From Entamoeba invadens IP1 (lineage: Eukaryota; Evosea; Mastigamoebida; Endamoebidae), in NCBI RefSeq assembly GCF_000330505.1, contig NW_004443648.1, positions 673,479-737,478 of the forward strand: DNA of 64,000 nucleotides. The letters run 5' to 3'. Position 1 is the first letter of the stretch; every line of letters starts with the position of its first letter. The notes beneath the pieces were generated by a model, which was not told the origin of the DNA, did no database searches, and saw only the letters and a list, made by a program, of their open reading frames with translations. The translations under genes and the position numbers were made by a program. Shown piece after piece: positions 10,173-19,962 of this stretch.

Positions 10173-11327
10173 AACGTGAAATGATTAGTACTGTGTTTGT
10201 AGGGGTTAGTCATATGGAGAGTAAGCAATCAATTTTTACGTTTTCTTCTTTCATTGTGAATCTTCAGTCTTTTTGTATTTGTTCTTTTTATTAAATATTA
10301 TTAAATATTTTACTCATTGTTTTATGCAATTATAATGTATTAAAATTTTACTTTATTGTTATTAATAAGTCATTAACAAAAGTATAATAAAAGGTAACTA
10401 TAAACATAAAATTATAAATATTATTATGAATATAAAAGTCGTATTTTTAAATATAGACTGGCAAAAATTCAATTTATCCAGGTAGTAAAAATATCATTAT
10501 TTATTAATAAAAATACCAATAAAAATAGTAATTATCGAAAAAGTATTTTTTAATTAATTCCTTCTTATTTGTACTACAATGATTTAATTAAATTAAATTA
10601 CATTTGACTGTCTTTTAATATCTTGAAAAGAAAAATCTGCATCTGATCTTCCCAAAATTACAATCATTATAATCATCGAAAAACACAAAAATAACAATTA
10701 AAAAAGATTAGAATAATTCGTCCAAAAGTACATGAAAATGAAATATTATTTTTAATATTTTTATTAAATAACAAAATCACAAATAAATTATAATAAGTTT
10801 CATAATGGACGTTTTCTGACACTTTTAAGTCTGTTAATTTATGACAATCAAAAATAATTTGTCAATTTATTTTACCAAAAAAAACCGGCTATAAGTTTAA
10901 AAAGTTTTTAATATTTTACTAACATTTTTTATTTGTTTTTTTAGAGTTTTTCTGCCGAATTACTTTTCAATTTTAAAAAAATGAAAAGAAAATACACAAT
11001 CCCAAGTACAATTGTACAAAAAAAAACAAAAAGATGTGAAAAAAACGAGAGCTAGCAAAAATACCTTTTTGGTACCAATTTTTAATAGTCGAATGAACTT
11101 TGTGTATTGTTTCTATTGCAGCTCTTTTTGTTACATTTAATCGGGGAAACACTGTAGTACTTCCCAGATTTCAAGTGTGTAAAAATAACAAGAGAAATAA
11201 ATTACACAGCTAATATTTTGTATGAAGAACATCAATGAATAAACAACGGTAGAAAAGTCTATTAACCTCGTTTTAAGAGTCAAATATTGCTCAATAATTA
11301 TAAGAGTGCACACCAACTTAAAACCCA
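10173..11327. other. AT-rich intergenic region
   Basis: About 1.15 kb of AT-rich sequence with homopolymer runs. I see no coding region, RNA gene or terminal repeats. Confidence 0.5.
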
Positions 11328-12460
11328 ATGCGTTGCACATCAATGAAGAAAACTACACTGGACACATACTCTCTAATGATTGTTTCCAAGTATTTCAATT
11401 CACCAAGTGATTACATAAATGCAATGTTGACTTCAAAGAAGCACACGATACTCTTCACAAGATTTCACTATAACCCAATTGAAGAAACTTTCTTATTTAA
11501 AAAACTCGAAACGCAACACGTCTACTCGAGGAGTAGTACATTGATCCCTCATAAATTTCAATACAAAGTGTGGTATTCAGTGACTTACCAAGAGACTTAT
11601 AATAAAGTCGAGAATATAGAATATATGAATGTGGAATACACCAATACGGATGTACGTCTCTATGGTGTTGACATCCCTAAATGTGAAAGAGTCCGTTCCG
11701 TGGCTCTGAAGTGTTTCTGTGAATGCAACTACATCACCTCACTTACCCTCCCAGAAGGCATTTTGAACATTTCCGAATCCGCTTTTATGAATTGTCGAGA
11801 GCTCCAAGAGGTGGTCTTGCCAGACACTCTCATTTCTATTGGTAAAACGGCATTTTCTTTTTGCGGGAAACTTTCAAGATGACTTTGCCGCAGTCGTTAA
11901 GAACGATTGGGGAAAAAGCGTTCAATTTTTGTTGTTCATTGACTTCAATTGAAATTCCATATAACACCTCTGACATAGGAAGGTACTGCTTCGCACAGTG
12001 CACGACACTCAAAAACGTGAATTTCAATGTGCTTCTCAACAAAATACCAGACGGAATGTTTTATGGGTGTTGTGGACTCAAATCATTGGACTTCCCACAG
12101 TCCGTCGAGGAAGTCGGAGATGAGGCTTTTGCTTTTTGTCGCAATTTGGAGAGAGTGGTATTGCCTAAAACAACACAACGACTGAGACAAAGTGTGTTTT
12201 ACTGGTGCGACCATCTGAAGAGTGTGTCTGCACCTTCGGAGAACTTGACAATAGGAAATTGTTGTTTCTTTCGATGCACTGACCTCAATGGGTTGGATAT
12301 AAAAGGAAAAGTGCTGAATGTTGGAGCGCATGCGTTTAAAGAGTGTTCGAGTTTATATGTATTGAGTGGAATTTCAGACATCACCGAGTTCGGTTTTATG
12401 TGCTTTGTGGGGTGTCAAAGACTTCAGAAGTTCAAAGAAGCACCACCAAGATGTTGGTGA
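11328..12460 (+). pseudogene. BspA-like leucine-rich-repeat protein gene, one-base frameshift
   Basis: The 5' part (11328-11882) begins with the N terminus typical of Entamoeba BspA-like proteins (LDTYSLMIVSKYFNSPSDYI, FHYNP) and runs into LRR_5 repeats of about 23 residues with the AF-x-x-C signature (SAFMNCREL, TAFSFCGKL). At 11874-11882 the frame ends in TGA. The repeats resume at once in another frame (MTLPQSLRTIGEKAFNFC) and continue through at least six more units to TGA 12458-12460. One missing A in 'TCAAGATG' explains the break, since an added A gives the expected KLSKMTLPQSL. In the family these proteins lie at the cell surface or in the cytosol and some bind partner proteins. It may be a true pseudogene of a large multigene family or an assembly error. 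Confidence 0.85.
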
Positions 12461-13113
12461 TTGGGGATGTAATTCTATGTTGTTTATTGTATCAATTCAA
12501 AATAAAAAAAGTAAGTAAAGATAATTGTTCTGTTAATAATATAAAGTGGATCAGATTTTTGGAAAGATTGTCGCCACGAGAAAATGACTCTTCGGAATAC
12601 AGAGATAATCATCACTTCCACTAGTTTATGAGTTGAGTTCTTATTAAAAAAAAGTATTAAAGATCAATTATTAATTTCTAATGTATTAACTATTAATGTA
12701 TAATTCAAAATAATAAAAATAAATTTATTATTTTTTTTTGGTTGTTTTACAATTAGTTGTTTATTAGCTTATAATTTTTATAATTGAGAAGTTCAATAAA
12801 ATAAAAATTTGAAAAAAAATGTGAATCTGTAGAGTCTGTCTGTTGTCTTTTTTTATGCTAATTGATTATCATTGTTAAACTATAAATTAAAGTTTATATT
12901 TCATTTTTTAAAAAAATATTATTGAAAACTATAGTTAAATAGTACTTAAATTAATATTAAAATGATCAAAAACCATAAAAGAGTCTTCTTCTGTTGTTGG
13001 TAGGAAAGATGGTAGGATTTCTATTTCAATGCGAAATACCTTTCTATCAAAAACAGCAACTTTGACGCAAAGGACACCTATATAAGACAATTGAAAATCA
13101 ACCATAATATCAG
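12461..13113. other. AT-rich intergenic region
   Basis: No gene seen. TATATAAG about 35 bp before ATG 13114 could be the TATA element of the next gene. Confidence 0.5.
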
Positions 13114-13563
13114 ATGAAACAAATACTCTTTGTAGCACTCATTTGCTCTGCACTTGCGTTCAGAGGAAGACATGAGAAGCCAATTGAAGACTCACAAGTC
13201 CCAGAAGGTTCAATAGCACCACCCGAGTTCCCACATGATGACCACAACCACGGTCCTCACTTCCCACATCCGCCACACGTGCCTTGTGAAGATGGAAGTG
13301 AGTCTTGTGACTCAACCATCCCACCACCTTTCCCACCAAAAGACGGTTCAGATGTGCCATTTGGTTCAGAAGTCCCACACTTCCCACCACACCATCCACA
13401 TGATGACAACTCAACTGCTCCTTTTGAAGGATCAATGGACTCTCGTGTCCCTGCACCTTTTCCATTTGGTCCAAAACATCCAGAACACAACAACCACATT
13501 CAGAAGGACCCAAGAGAAAACAAACCAAGACGTGTTGTTCAACAAATGAAAGCAAGGTTCTAA
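13114..13563 (+). CDS. secreted His/Pro-rich low-complexity protein
   Basis: A 149-residue protein with a signal peptide (MKQILFVALICSALA, cleavage near residue 16). The mature part is dominated by His, Pro, Asp and Phe in loose repeats such as PHDDHNHGPHFPHPPH and PHFPPHHPHDD, spaced by GS-rich acidic linkers. A single Cys pair (PCEDGSESC) is present, and the C terminus is basic (RENKPRRVVQQMKARF). No known domain is present. Clustered His with Asp suggests metal binding, and secretion suggests a surface, vesicle or cyst-wall role; both are inferences. TATATAAG lies about 35 bp upstream of ATG. Confidence 0.8.
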   Translation: MKQILFVALICSALAFRGRHEKPIEDSQVPEGSIAPPEFPHDDHNHGPHFPHPPHVPCEDGSESCDSTIPPPFPPKDGSDVPFGSEVPHFPPHHPHDDNSTAPFEGSMDSRVPAPFPFGPKHPEHNNHIQKDPRENKPRRVVQQMKARF

Positions 13564-14352
13564 AACATTTCATTTTTATCTGTTTTTAATAAAAAATGAA
13601 TTTATCACATTACAATACACTAACTATGGACTTCTAGTGGGTCGATTATAGACATTTTTATATTCATACTCCAAGTTATTACTATGATCAACACACAATA
13701 CAATTATCTTCAAAATAATCAATTAAATAATAAAAAGAAACTATAAATGTTAATTAAATTATTTTTGTTACGACTTCTTGTTTTATGGTTTTATATCCCC
13801 GCCATTACATGCCGGAATTCATACATTTATAGTAAATATTTATTAATAATATTATTATTAATACAATTCATTATTAAATAAATGCTAATGTTATAATATA
13901 TAGTACAAAAAAAAAAGAAACAAAAATAGAAAGTACGAACGTTCCAAAAAATCGTTGAAAAAGAGTTGAATTCCAAAACAACGTTTAGAAAAAAAATATA
14001 ACGGAAATAAACCAGCAAAAAATCCATTATGAAAATCGCATTTATTCCAAAACATATTCCGCTATAAATTCGAAACCGCCAGACTTACAAGGAAGGTGCA
14101 ACCTTTTTCAACGCTCTTTACAACTTATGAAAACCCTGAAATGCAAATCTCCAAAGTTTGGTTTTTTTGAGTTAATCAACAATAGTATAACAACTAGAAA
14201 TGAAACCATTGGAGAAGTCAAACAGTTAATAAAAAACGACGAATTAAGAAAAAGCAAATAATTCTACCAAAAAAAGAAATCGAAGATTCTTGCCACATGT
14301 CATATGCATATAAAGATGACACTGAACTGATGTCTCCATTCAAGTCGAAGTA
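13564..14352. other. intergenic region upstream of oxidoreductase fusion
   Basis: AT-rich with A- and T-tracts. The last 60 bp hold the promoter elements of the next gene; no other feature is seen. Confidence 0.5.
14324..14328 (+). promoter_or_regulatory. GAACT promoter element of the oxidoreductase fusion gene
   Basis: ACTGAACTGATG lies 25 bp before ATG 14353, with a TATA-like CATATAAAG 15 bp further upstream. This arrangement fits the Entamoeba core promoter. Confidence 0.5.
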
Positions 14353-17300
14353 ATGTCAACATATGATGTCGTAATTATTGGAGCGGGGTGCGTTGGTGCC
14401 TTTGCTGCATTGGAATTCTCCAAGTACAAGAACCTCAAGGTTGCTTTGCTTGAGAAAGCAAGAGATGTCTCCACTGGAGCTACTTCTGCCAACTCTGGTA
14501 TTTGCCACTGTGGTATTGATACCACTTTAGAAACTCTTAAGGGAAGACTTGTAGTCAGAGGTAACACTCTCATTCACGAGTTGCACGAGAAGCTCAACTT
14601 TGGTATGACCAACTGCGGTGAGTTGATGGTAGCCAAGTCTGAGGAAGAAGTGCCTCATTTGAACAAGTACATGGACATTGCTAAGACTAAAAACGTGCCA
14701 GTTGAACTTTGGGACTATGAAAGAGTTCATAAGGAAGAACCAAACCTTGGCGAAAACATTAAAGCTGCTATCTGGTGCCCAACTACTGCTGTAGTCGATC
14801 CATATGAAATGACAATTGCTGCTGCTTTAACTGCTAAAGCCAATGGTGTTCATGTCTACACATCCACAGCTGTATCTGCTATTAAGAAGATTGATGCTGG
14901 TTATGAAGTCACTGCTGCCAATGGAAAGACTTTCATTGCTAAAGTTGTCATCAACTCATCTGGTGTCTTTGCTTCCGATGTCTCCAACATGTTGTACCAA
15001 GCCGACTTCCATATCACTGCAAGAAAGGGTGAGGAGTATTTACTCGACAAGAAGTTGAAAGGAATAGTGAAGAGTGTGATCTTCCCATGCCCAACTGGTG
15101 TCACCAAAGGTACTTTGATTATCCCAACAGTCGATGGCACAGTCATGGTCGGTCCAAATGCAGACAACCAAGACTCGTACACTGAGACTTCTACTACTGG
15201 CGCTGCTATGAACAAGATCTTTGATTTGGCAAAACAATTAGTTCCAACTATTAATAACATGGACGTCATCTCCGCATTTGCTGGACTCAGACCAGCTATT
15301 GTTGAGAATAACAACGATTTCATTATTAGAGAGAATGAGAAGTTCCCAGGCTTCATCGAAGCCGTCGGTGTCCAATCCCCAGGGTTGACTGCATCTCCAG
15401 CCATTGCCGAGTACATTAAGGGGATCTTTGAAGAGTCTGTCAAGAAGAACCACCCAGAACTTAAGCTTGAGAATAACACTGAATTCAAATACGTCCCACT
15501 CTCTACTAAATTCAGAAATATGAACGACGCTGAAAGAGCTGAAGCCGCCGCTAAAGACGCTGCTTATTCTAAGATCGTCTGTGTCTGTGAACAAGTCACT
15601 GAAGGTGATGTCAATGCTGCTGTTGATGAAGGAGCAAGAACTATTGATGCTGTTAAATTGAGAACTAGAGCTGGTATGGGGAGATGCCAAGGGTCTTACT
15701 GCACTCCACGTGTCATGGAGATTCTCTCAAAGAGACTTGGGATCCCAATGACTTCTGTTTCCAAGAGCATCTGTGGCTCTGAAATTGCGCCGTATGCTAT
15801 TGGAAAGGAAGAGAAACAAGTATGTGGTGACAATGAGTATCCTGCTTGGGAATCAGTACCAAAGCCACATGTTGCTAAGCCGACCAATGATGTTGCTTGT
15901 GAAAGAAAGGAATTTGATATTGTAGTAGTTGGTGGAGGACCTTCTGGTCTTGCTGCTGCTAAAGCTGCACTTGACACAAACAAGAGTCTTAAAGTAGCAG
16001 TTATTGAAAGAATGGACAGAGTCGGTGGTGTCTTGTTGCAATGCATTCACTCTGGATTTGGTCTTGGAAGATACGGAGAAGAACTTTCCGGCCCAGAGTA
16101 TGCCTATAGACTCGGTGAAGAAGCCAAAGCTGCTGGAGCCGTCTGTTTAGTCAACACATATGTCACTGATGTTGAGAATACCAATGATGAGTATCTTATT
16201 AAGGCTGTAGTCTATGGTACTTCCCCCGTCCAGATTCATGCCAAGAAGTGCATCTTCACTGTTGGGTGCAGAGAAAGAAGCAGATTTGGTATTAAGATTG
16301 CTGGTACAAGATGTGCTGGTGTCTTAACAGCTGGTCTTGCACAAGCCTTAGTGAACTACAAAGGGATTCTTCCAGGCAAGAGAGTCGTGATTCAAGGTTC
16401 TGGTGATATTGGACTTATCATGGCAAGAAGAATGACACTTGAAGGCGCTAAAGTACTTGGTGTCTATGAAATCTGCCCAAAGATCTGTGGTCTTCAGAGA
16501 AACGTCGTCCAGTGCTGCAATGACTTTGGTATCCCAATCACACTTTCTACTGTGGTGAATAGAATCAATGGAGCCCCACACTTGACCTCAGTCACTATGA
16601 CTAAAGTCGATGCCAGATTTACACCAATTCCAGGCTCTGAATTTGACGTTGAATGCGACTGCTTGTTGCTTTCAGTTGGTCTTATTCCACAACCAGACTT
16701 GACTGTTCAAGCTGGACACAACGTTGGATTGAATCCAAGAACTCGTGGACCATTGGTCGATGGTTTCAGATGTGTCGAAAAGGGAATTTACGCTGCTGGC
16801 AATCAATTGCATGTCCATGATCTTGCTGATGAAGCTTCTAATGAAGGAGCTATTGCTGGTGAAGCTGCTGCTTTGTCCATTGGAGGCGAGAAGGAGACAT
16901 TGAAAGTTATTCCAGCCAAGGAGTTACTCTACTGTGTTCCAGATAGAGTCTGTGTTGTTGAACAAAAGCAAAAACTTTCATTCAGATTTAAGGAGGACTT
17001 TGGAAGCGCGACAGTCACTGCTAAAGTTGGTGATGTCGAGGTAGGAAAAAGTGAGATTGAACACGCTCTTCCAGCTGAAATGGGTCATGTTTGGGTCGAT
17101 GCTCACGCTTGCAAATCTGGCGAACAAGTCACTTTGTATGTTGAGGCACATCCACATGAGGTTGTTGCCGCACAGACTGAAGGCGAGTTGGTCAAACACA
17201 TGAACTGCATTGTGTGCCCAAGAGGTTGCCCAATTGAAGTCAAGATCGACACTAAGACCAATCAAATCACTTCCGTTAAAGGAAACTCATGCCCAAGAGG

Positions 17301-17559
17301 TGATGCTTATGTCAGACAAGAACATATTGAGCCATTCAGAGTCTTCTCAACTTCTATGCCAGTTGCTGGTGGAGTGTTGGATAGAGTCCCATGCAAATTA
17401 ACTAAGCCAGTCCCAAGATCAAAGATTATGGAAGTCATGGCACAAATCCATGCTCATGAAGCTATTAAGGCTCCTATTACTAAGGGACAAGTCCTTATGA
17501 AGATTCCAAAAATGACTGATATCGTTGCTTGCTACCCAGTCAACGTACTCGAAGAATAA
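14353..17559 (+). CDS. three-part FAD/NAD oxidoreductase fusion (GlpA-like + BFD Fe-S + NADH oxidase-like + DUF1667)
   Basis: A single 1,068-residue ORF joins modules that in bacteria are separate adjacent genes. Residues 1-380 are a DAO-family FAD domain (VVIIGAGCVGAFAALE near 6) of the glycerol-3-phosphate dehydrogenase/L-2-hydroxyglutarate oxidase type. Residues 405-455 are a BFD-like [2Fe-2S] domain with four Cys (CVCEQVTEGD, GRCQGSYC). Residues 515-850 are a pyridine-nucleotide-disulphide oxidoreductase with two dinucleotide folds (VVVGGGPSGLAAA near 521, VVIQGSGDIGLIMARR near 678). The C terminus from about 950 is a DUF1667 domain with Cys motifs CIVCPRGC and SCPRGD. In Firmicutes and Thermotogae such genes often form an operon with glycerol kinase, so a glycerol-3-phosphate or 2-hydroxyacid substrate with electron transfer through Fe-S and FAD to NAD is likely but unproven. 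No targeting peptide is seen, so it is probably cytosolic. Codon use is strongly biased (CCA, AAG, GCT), suggesting high expression. It looks like an old bacterial acquisition. Confidence 0.93.
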   Translation: MSTYDVVIIGAGCVGAFAALEFSKYKNLKVALLEKARDVSTGATSANSGICHCGIDTTLETLKGRLVVRGNTLIHELHEKLNFGMTNCGELMVAKSEEEVPHLNKYMDIAKTKNVPVELWDYERVHKEEPNLGENIKAAIWCPTTAVVDPYEMTIAAALTAKANGVHVYTSTAVSAIKKIDAGYEVTAANGKTFIAKVVINSSGVFASDVSNMLYQADFHITARKGEEYLLDKKLKGIVKSVIFPCPTGVTKGTLIIPTVDGTVMVGPNADNQDSYTETSTTGAAMNKIFDLAKQLVPTINNMDVISAFAGLRPAIVENNNDFIIRENEKFPGFIEAVGVQSPGLTASPAIAEYIKGIFEESVKKNHPELKLENNTEFKYVPLSTKFRNMNDAERAEAAAKDAAYSKIVCVCEQVTEGDVNAAVDEGARTIDAVKLRTRAGMGRCQGSYCTPRVMEILSKRLGIPMTSVSKSICGSEIAPYAIGKEEKQVCGDNEYPAWESVPKPHVAKPTNDVACERKEFDIVVVGGGPSGLAAAKAALDTNKSLKVAVIERMDRVGGVLLQCIHSGFGLGRYGEELSGPEYAYRLGEEAKAAGAVCLVNTYVTDVENTNDEYLIKAVVYGTSPVQIHAKKCIFTVGCRERSRFGIKIAGTRCAGVLTAGLAQALVNYKGILPGKRVVIQGSGDIGLIMARRMTLEGAKVLGVYEICPKICGLQRNVVQCCNDFGIPITLSTVVNRINGAPHLTSVTMTKVDARFTPIPGSEFDVECDCLLLSVGLIPQPDLTVQAGHNVGLNPRTRGPLVDGFRCVEKGIYAAGNQLHVHDLADEASNEGAIAGEAAALSIGGEKETLKVIPAKELLYCVPDRVCVVEQKQKLSFRFKEDFGSATVTAKVGDVEVGKSEIEHALPAEMGHVWVDAHACKSGEQVTLYVEAHPHEVVAAQTEGELVKHMNCIVCPRGCPIEVKIDTKTNQITSVKGNSCPRGDAYVRQEHIEPFRVFSTSMPVAGGVLDRVPCKLTKPVPRSKIMEVMAQIHAHEAIKAPITKGQVLMKIPKMTDIVACYPVNVLEE

Positions 17560-17698
17560 TTATAACACTTTTAACTCAAACTTTTGGTTAACTTTTTGTA
17601 TTAAAATAGTATAGTTTATTAAAAATAATTTGGTTTAACCTTTTTAAATTAGAATCTTCAAGTCTTATAAAATGTATTATTTTTATTAAACATAAGTA

Positions 17699-18391
17699 AA
17701 GTGACTTCCCCAAGGTGTGCAAGTTAAAATTTTTAGTCTTTTTTACAGGGAAAGGGCGTGCAAGACTAAATTTTAATTGAAAAACATTTTATTGAAAATG
17801 TTATTCGTTTCCAAATTGTTTCAAAAAACACACAACCCTTTGGTGCTTGAATTAATAAACTACAAAAAGCAAATTAAATTATAAAAATTGGGTAATGGTT
17901 TGTCTATGTGTTTAATGTAAAAACTGTTTTGTTTCAAGACGTGAATAAGTGTCGATGTCTCTTGTGTTAGCGTAATTCAAAGCGACAAGAAGAAAGTGTA
18001 ATAAACATTATGTTTTTCTCTGTGCCATTTTATAGCATACAATAACAAATAGTCTGTTTAATAGGTGCAGTTCATTGTTACAAATCGATGTGCACTGTTG
18101 TCCAGAACTGGTCCTTCGATAATTTCCATTGGGTCGCTTTCCCGAAATTGTTGCTTAATTAATTGTATTCGAAGTGTGAAAGTTAAAAATTGCAACGTCA
18201 CAAGGTGTGCAAGTTAAAGTATAATTTAGTAATAACTTCGAAATTATAATTAATAATTAAACTAAAAATAATCTTTTTTTTCAAAATTTCAAAAAATTAA
18301 TGATTCTATTTTTTTAATAAAAAAATTATAAATGAACTATACCTTAACTTGCACACCTTTAAACTAACTTGCACACCTTGGGAAGTCACTT
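17699..18391. mobile_element. MITE with TA target duplication
   Basis: A 693-bp non-coding element flanked by TA (17697-17698 and 18392-18393). The ends are inverted repeats of about 28 bp beginning AAGTGACTTCCC and continuing AAGGTGTGCAAGTT. Extra copies of the AAGGTGTGCAAGTTAAA motif sit inside, at 18201-18218 and, reversed, near 18345. No transposase ORF is present, so this is a non-autonomous Tc1/mariner-type derivative. Confidence 0.85.
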
Positions 18392-19431
18392 TAATATGAA
18401 ATAATTTTGAATAAAAATTGTGGTTTTGGGATATTTTTTGTCAATAAAATGTGTCAAATAACTAAATTTTTTTGTTTATTTTTTTATTTGTTTTTTATTA
18501 AAAAAAACAAATCTTAATGATTTGCAACAATCTATTTTTAATCTTATCTGGTATTGTTTTATTTTTATTGTTTAATTATTTAAATCATTATTTTACAGAA
18601 TCAAGTTGATTATTATTTTTGAATTTATTTCCAATTTTAATTCAGTTTTATTTGATGACAGTTTAAATGATTTGTACAATGATAATCTTAGTAAGTATTA
18701 ATTACATTCATATATCTTATTTGAAAAACAGTTGTTAACAAATTGACATCGTTTTGAACTGTGTTAAATTCACAAAGACTTTAAAATAATTATAAAAATC
18801 TTGGATACATTTTATCATGGTAATAATTATCGAACTAAATTGAAAATGTATAAATGACATTCAAATGATAAGTGTAAAAGCTCTGTCCAACTTAAACTTC
18901 TTTGTTGATTTCTGTTGACAACTATAAACAAGCTGTAGATTTGTTAACCGCAATTTTTTTTCCATCTCAAACATAATATGTCTTCTTTACTATAAAAAAT
19001 ATAATTTGTAAAGAAAGAACTTAAAAGGGAACTATATCAAAAATGCTCCCAAAATAGTTGCGCACATAAAATGCACCCAAAAATTAAAAAAGTTTTTTAT
19101 TCATTTTCCCGATTTTATTCATAAGAAACAACACATTTTTTTTCAATAAAGAAACCCTAAAACGAAAAACGCTTACGATTTCGAAAGGTATATTTATGAT
19201 GAACTGCTAAATAAACTCCGCTCATCAACTATATATGGCAAAGCAAAAATGGTGCCTTTTGTTTTAATTAAGCGGGCAAAATATGAATAGTATAACCAAG
19301 TTCAGATTGCATCAGAAGAGTTAAATAAGTATAATATGAAAATGAACATTTTGTAGTAAAAACTTGAATGAAAAAGAGGTGAGTCAAACTTGACCAAAAG
19401 GCAATAAAAGAATGATTTACAAAAGATGGAG
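18392..19431. other. AT-rich intergenic region
   Basis: About 1 kb with no gene or inverted repeats recognised. Confidence 0.5.
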
Positions 19432-19962
19432 TTAATGAGACTTTATTTTTAGTATTGCTGATTTGAGTTGATTCGAGAGGGAAAAATGTCGTGAGTATTT
19501 ATCCCTGATTGCGTCGATTTGTCGATCGATCATATCAACGTCGAAGAACGTATCTTCCGAGAAGTATTCTCTCATGAAGTTAAAGACGTCTTTACTGATC
19601 GACGCGCATTTGTCATTCACCCAGTGAGCATTATCTGTTTTCATTTTCTTGACTACAAGTGAGAACGAGCTTTTGGTGTTGTTGACTTTGTCTCTGATTT
19701 GTGTTGGTGATTTGTAGAGGTGAAAGACATCGATCAAAGTTTGGGTTGTATTCTTGAAGAAGACGTTCAACGCAATTTTCTTTCGATCGTACAACTGCCA
19801 CTTTTTGTACGTCAACATGAGGTAGATAGTGATTTCATCATTCCATTGTTTATTAAGTGGGGCGGTTCGTTCGGAGGAATCTTCGAGTGACTGTGATGAA
19901 GTTGCAGAGTAGATGATAGTGTAGTTCTCTGTTGGGACTGTTGTGAATGCTGAAAGGGACAT
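19432..19962 (-). CDS. hypothetical protein, possible Myb/SANT-like (trihelix) domain
   Basis: A 176-residue protein starting at ATG 19962-19960. Residues 38-105 form a three-helix pattern. A Trp-led helix (QWNDEITIYLMLTYKKW) is followed by a helix with KKIALNVFF and then SPTQIRDKVNNTKSSF, which recalls Myb/SANT or trihelix domains where the third helix contacts DNA. The remainder has a further helical region (IDRQIDAIRDKYSRHF). No signal peptide or membrane segment is visible. The resemblance is by pattern only, so the DNA-binding call is weak. The gene itself is well supported by length and lower AT content in an AT-rich setting. Confidence 0.65.
   Translation of the reverse strand: MSLSAFTTVPTENYTIIYSATSSQSLEDSSERTAPLNKQWNDEITIYLMLTYKKWQLYDRKKIALNVFFKNTTQTLIDVFHLYKSPTQIRDKVNNTKSSFSLVVKKMKTDNAHWVNDKCASISKDVFNFMREYFSEDTFFDVDMIDRQIDAIRDKYSRHFSLSNQLKSAILKIKSH

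Noticed and set aside
12343..12624. 93-codon plus-strand ORF overlapping the LRR gene end
   Set aside because: Out of frame with the repeats and no family features.
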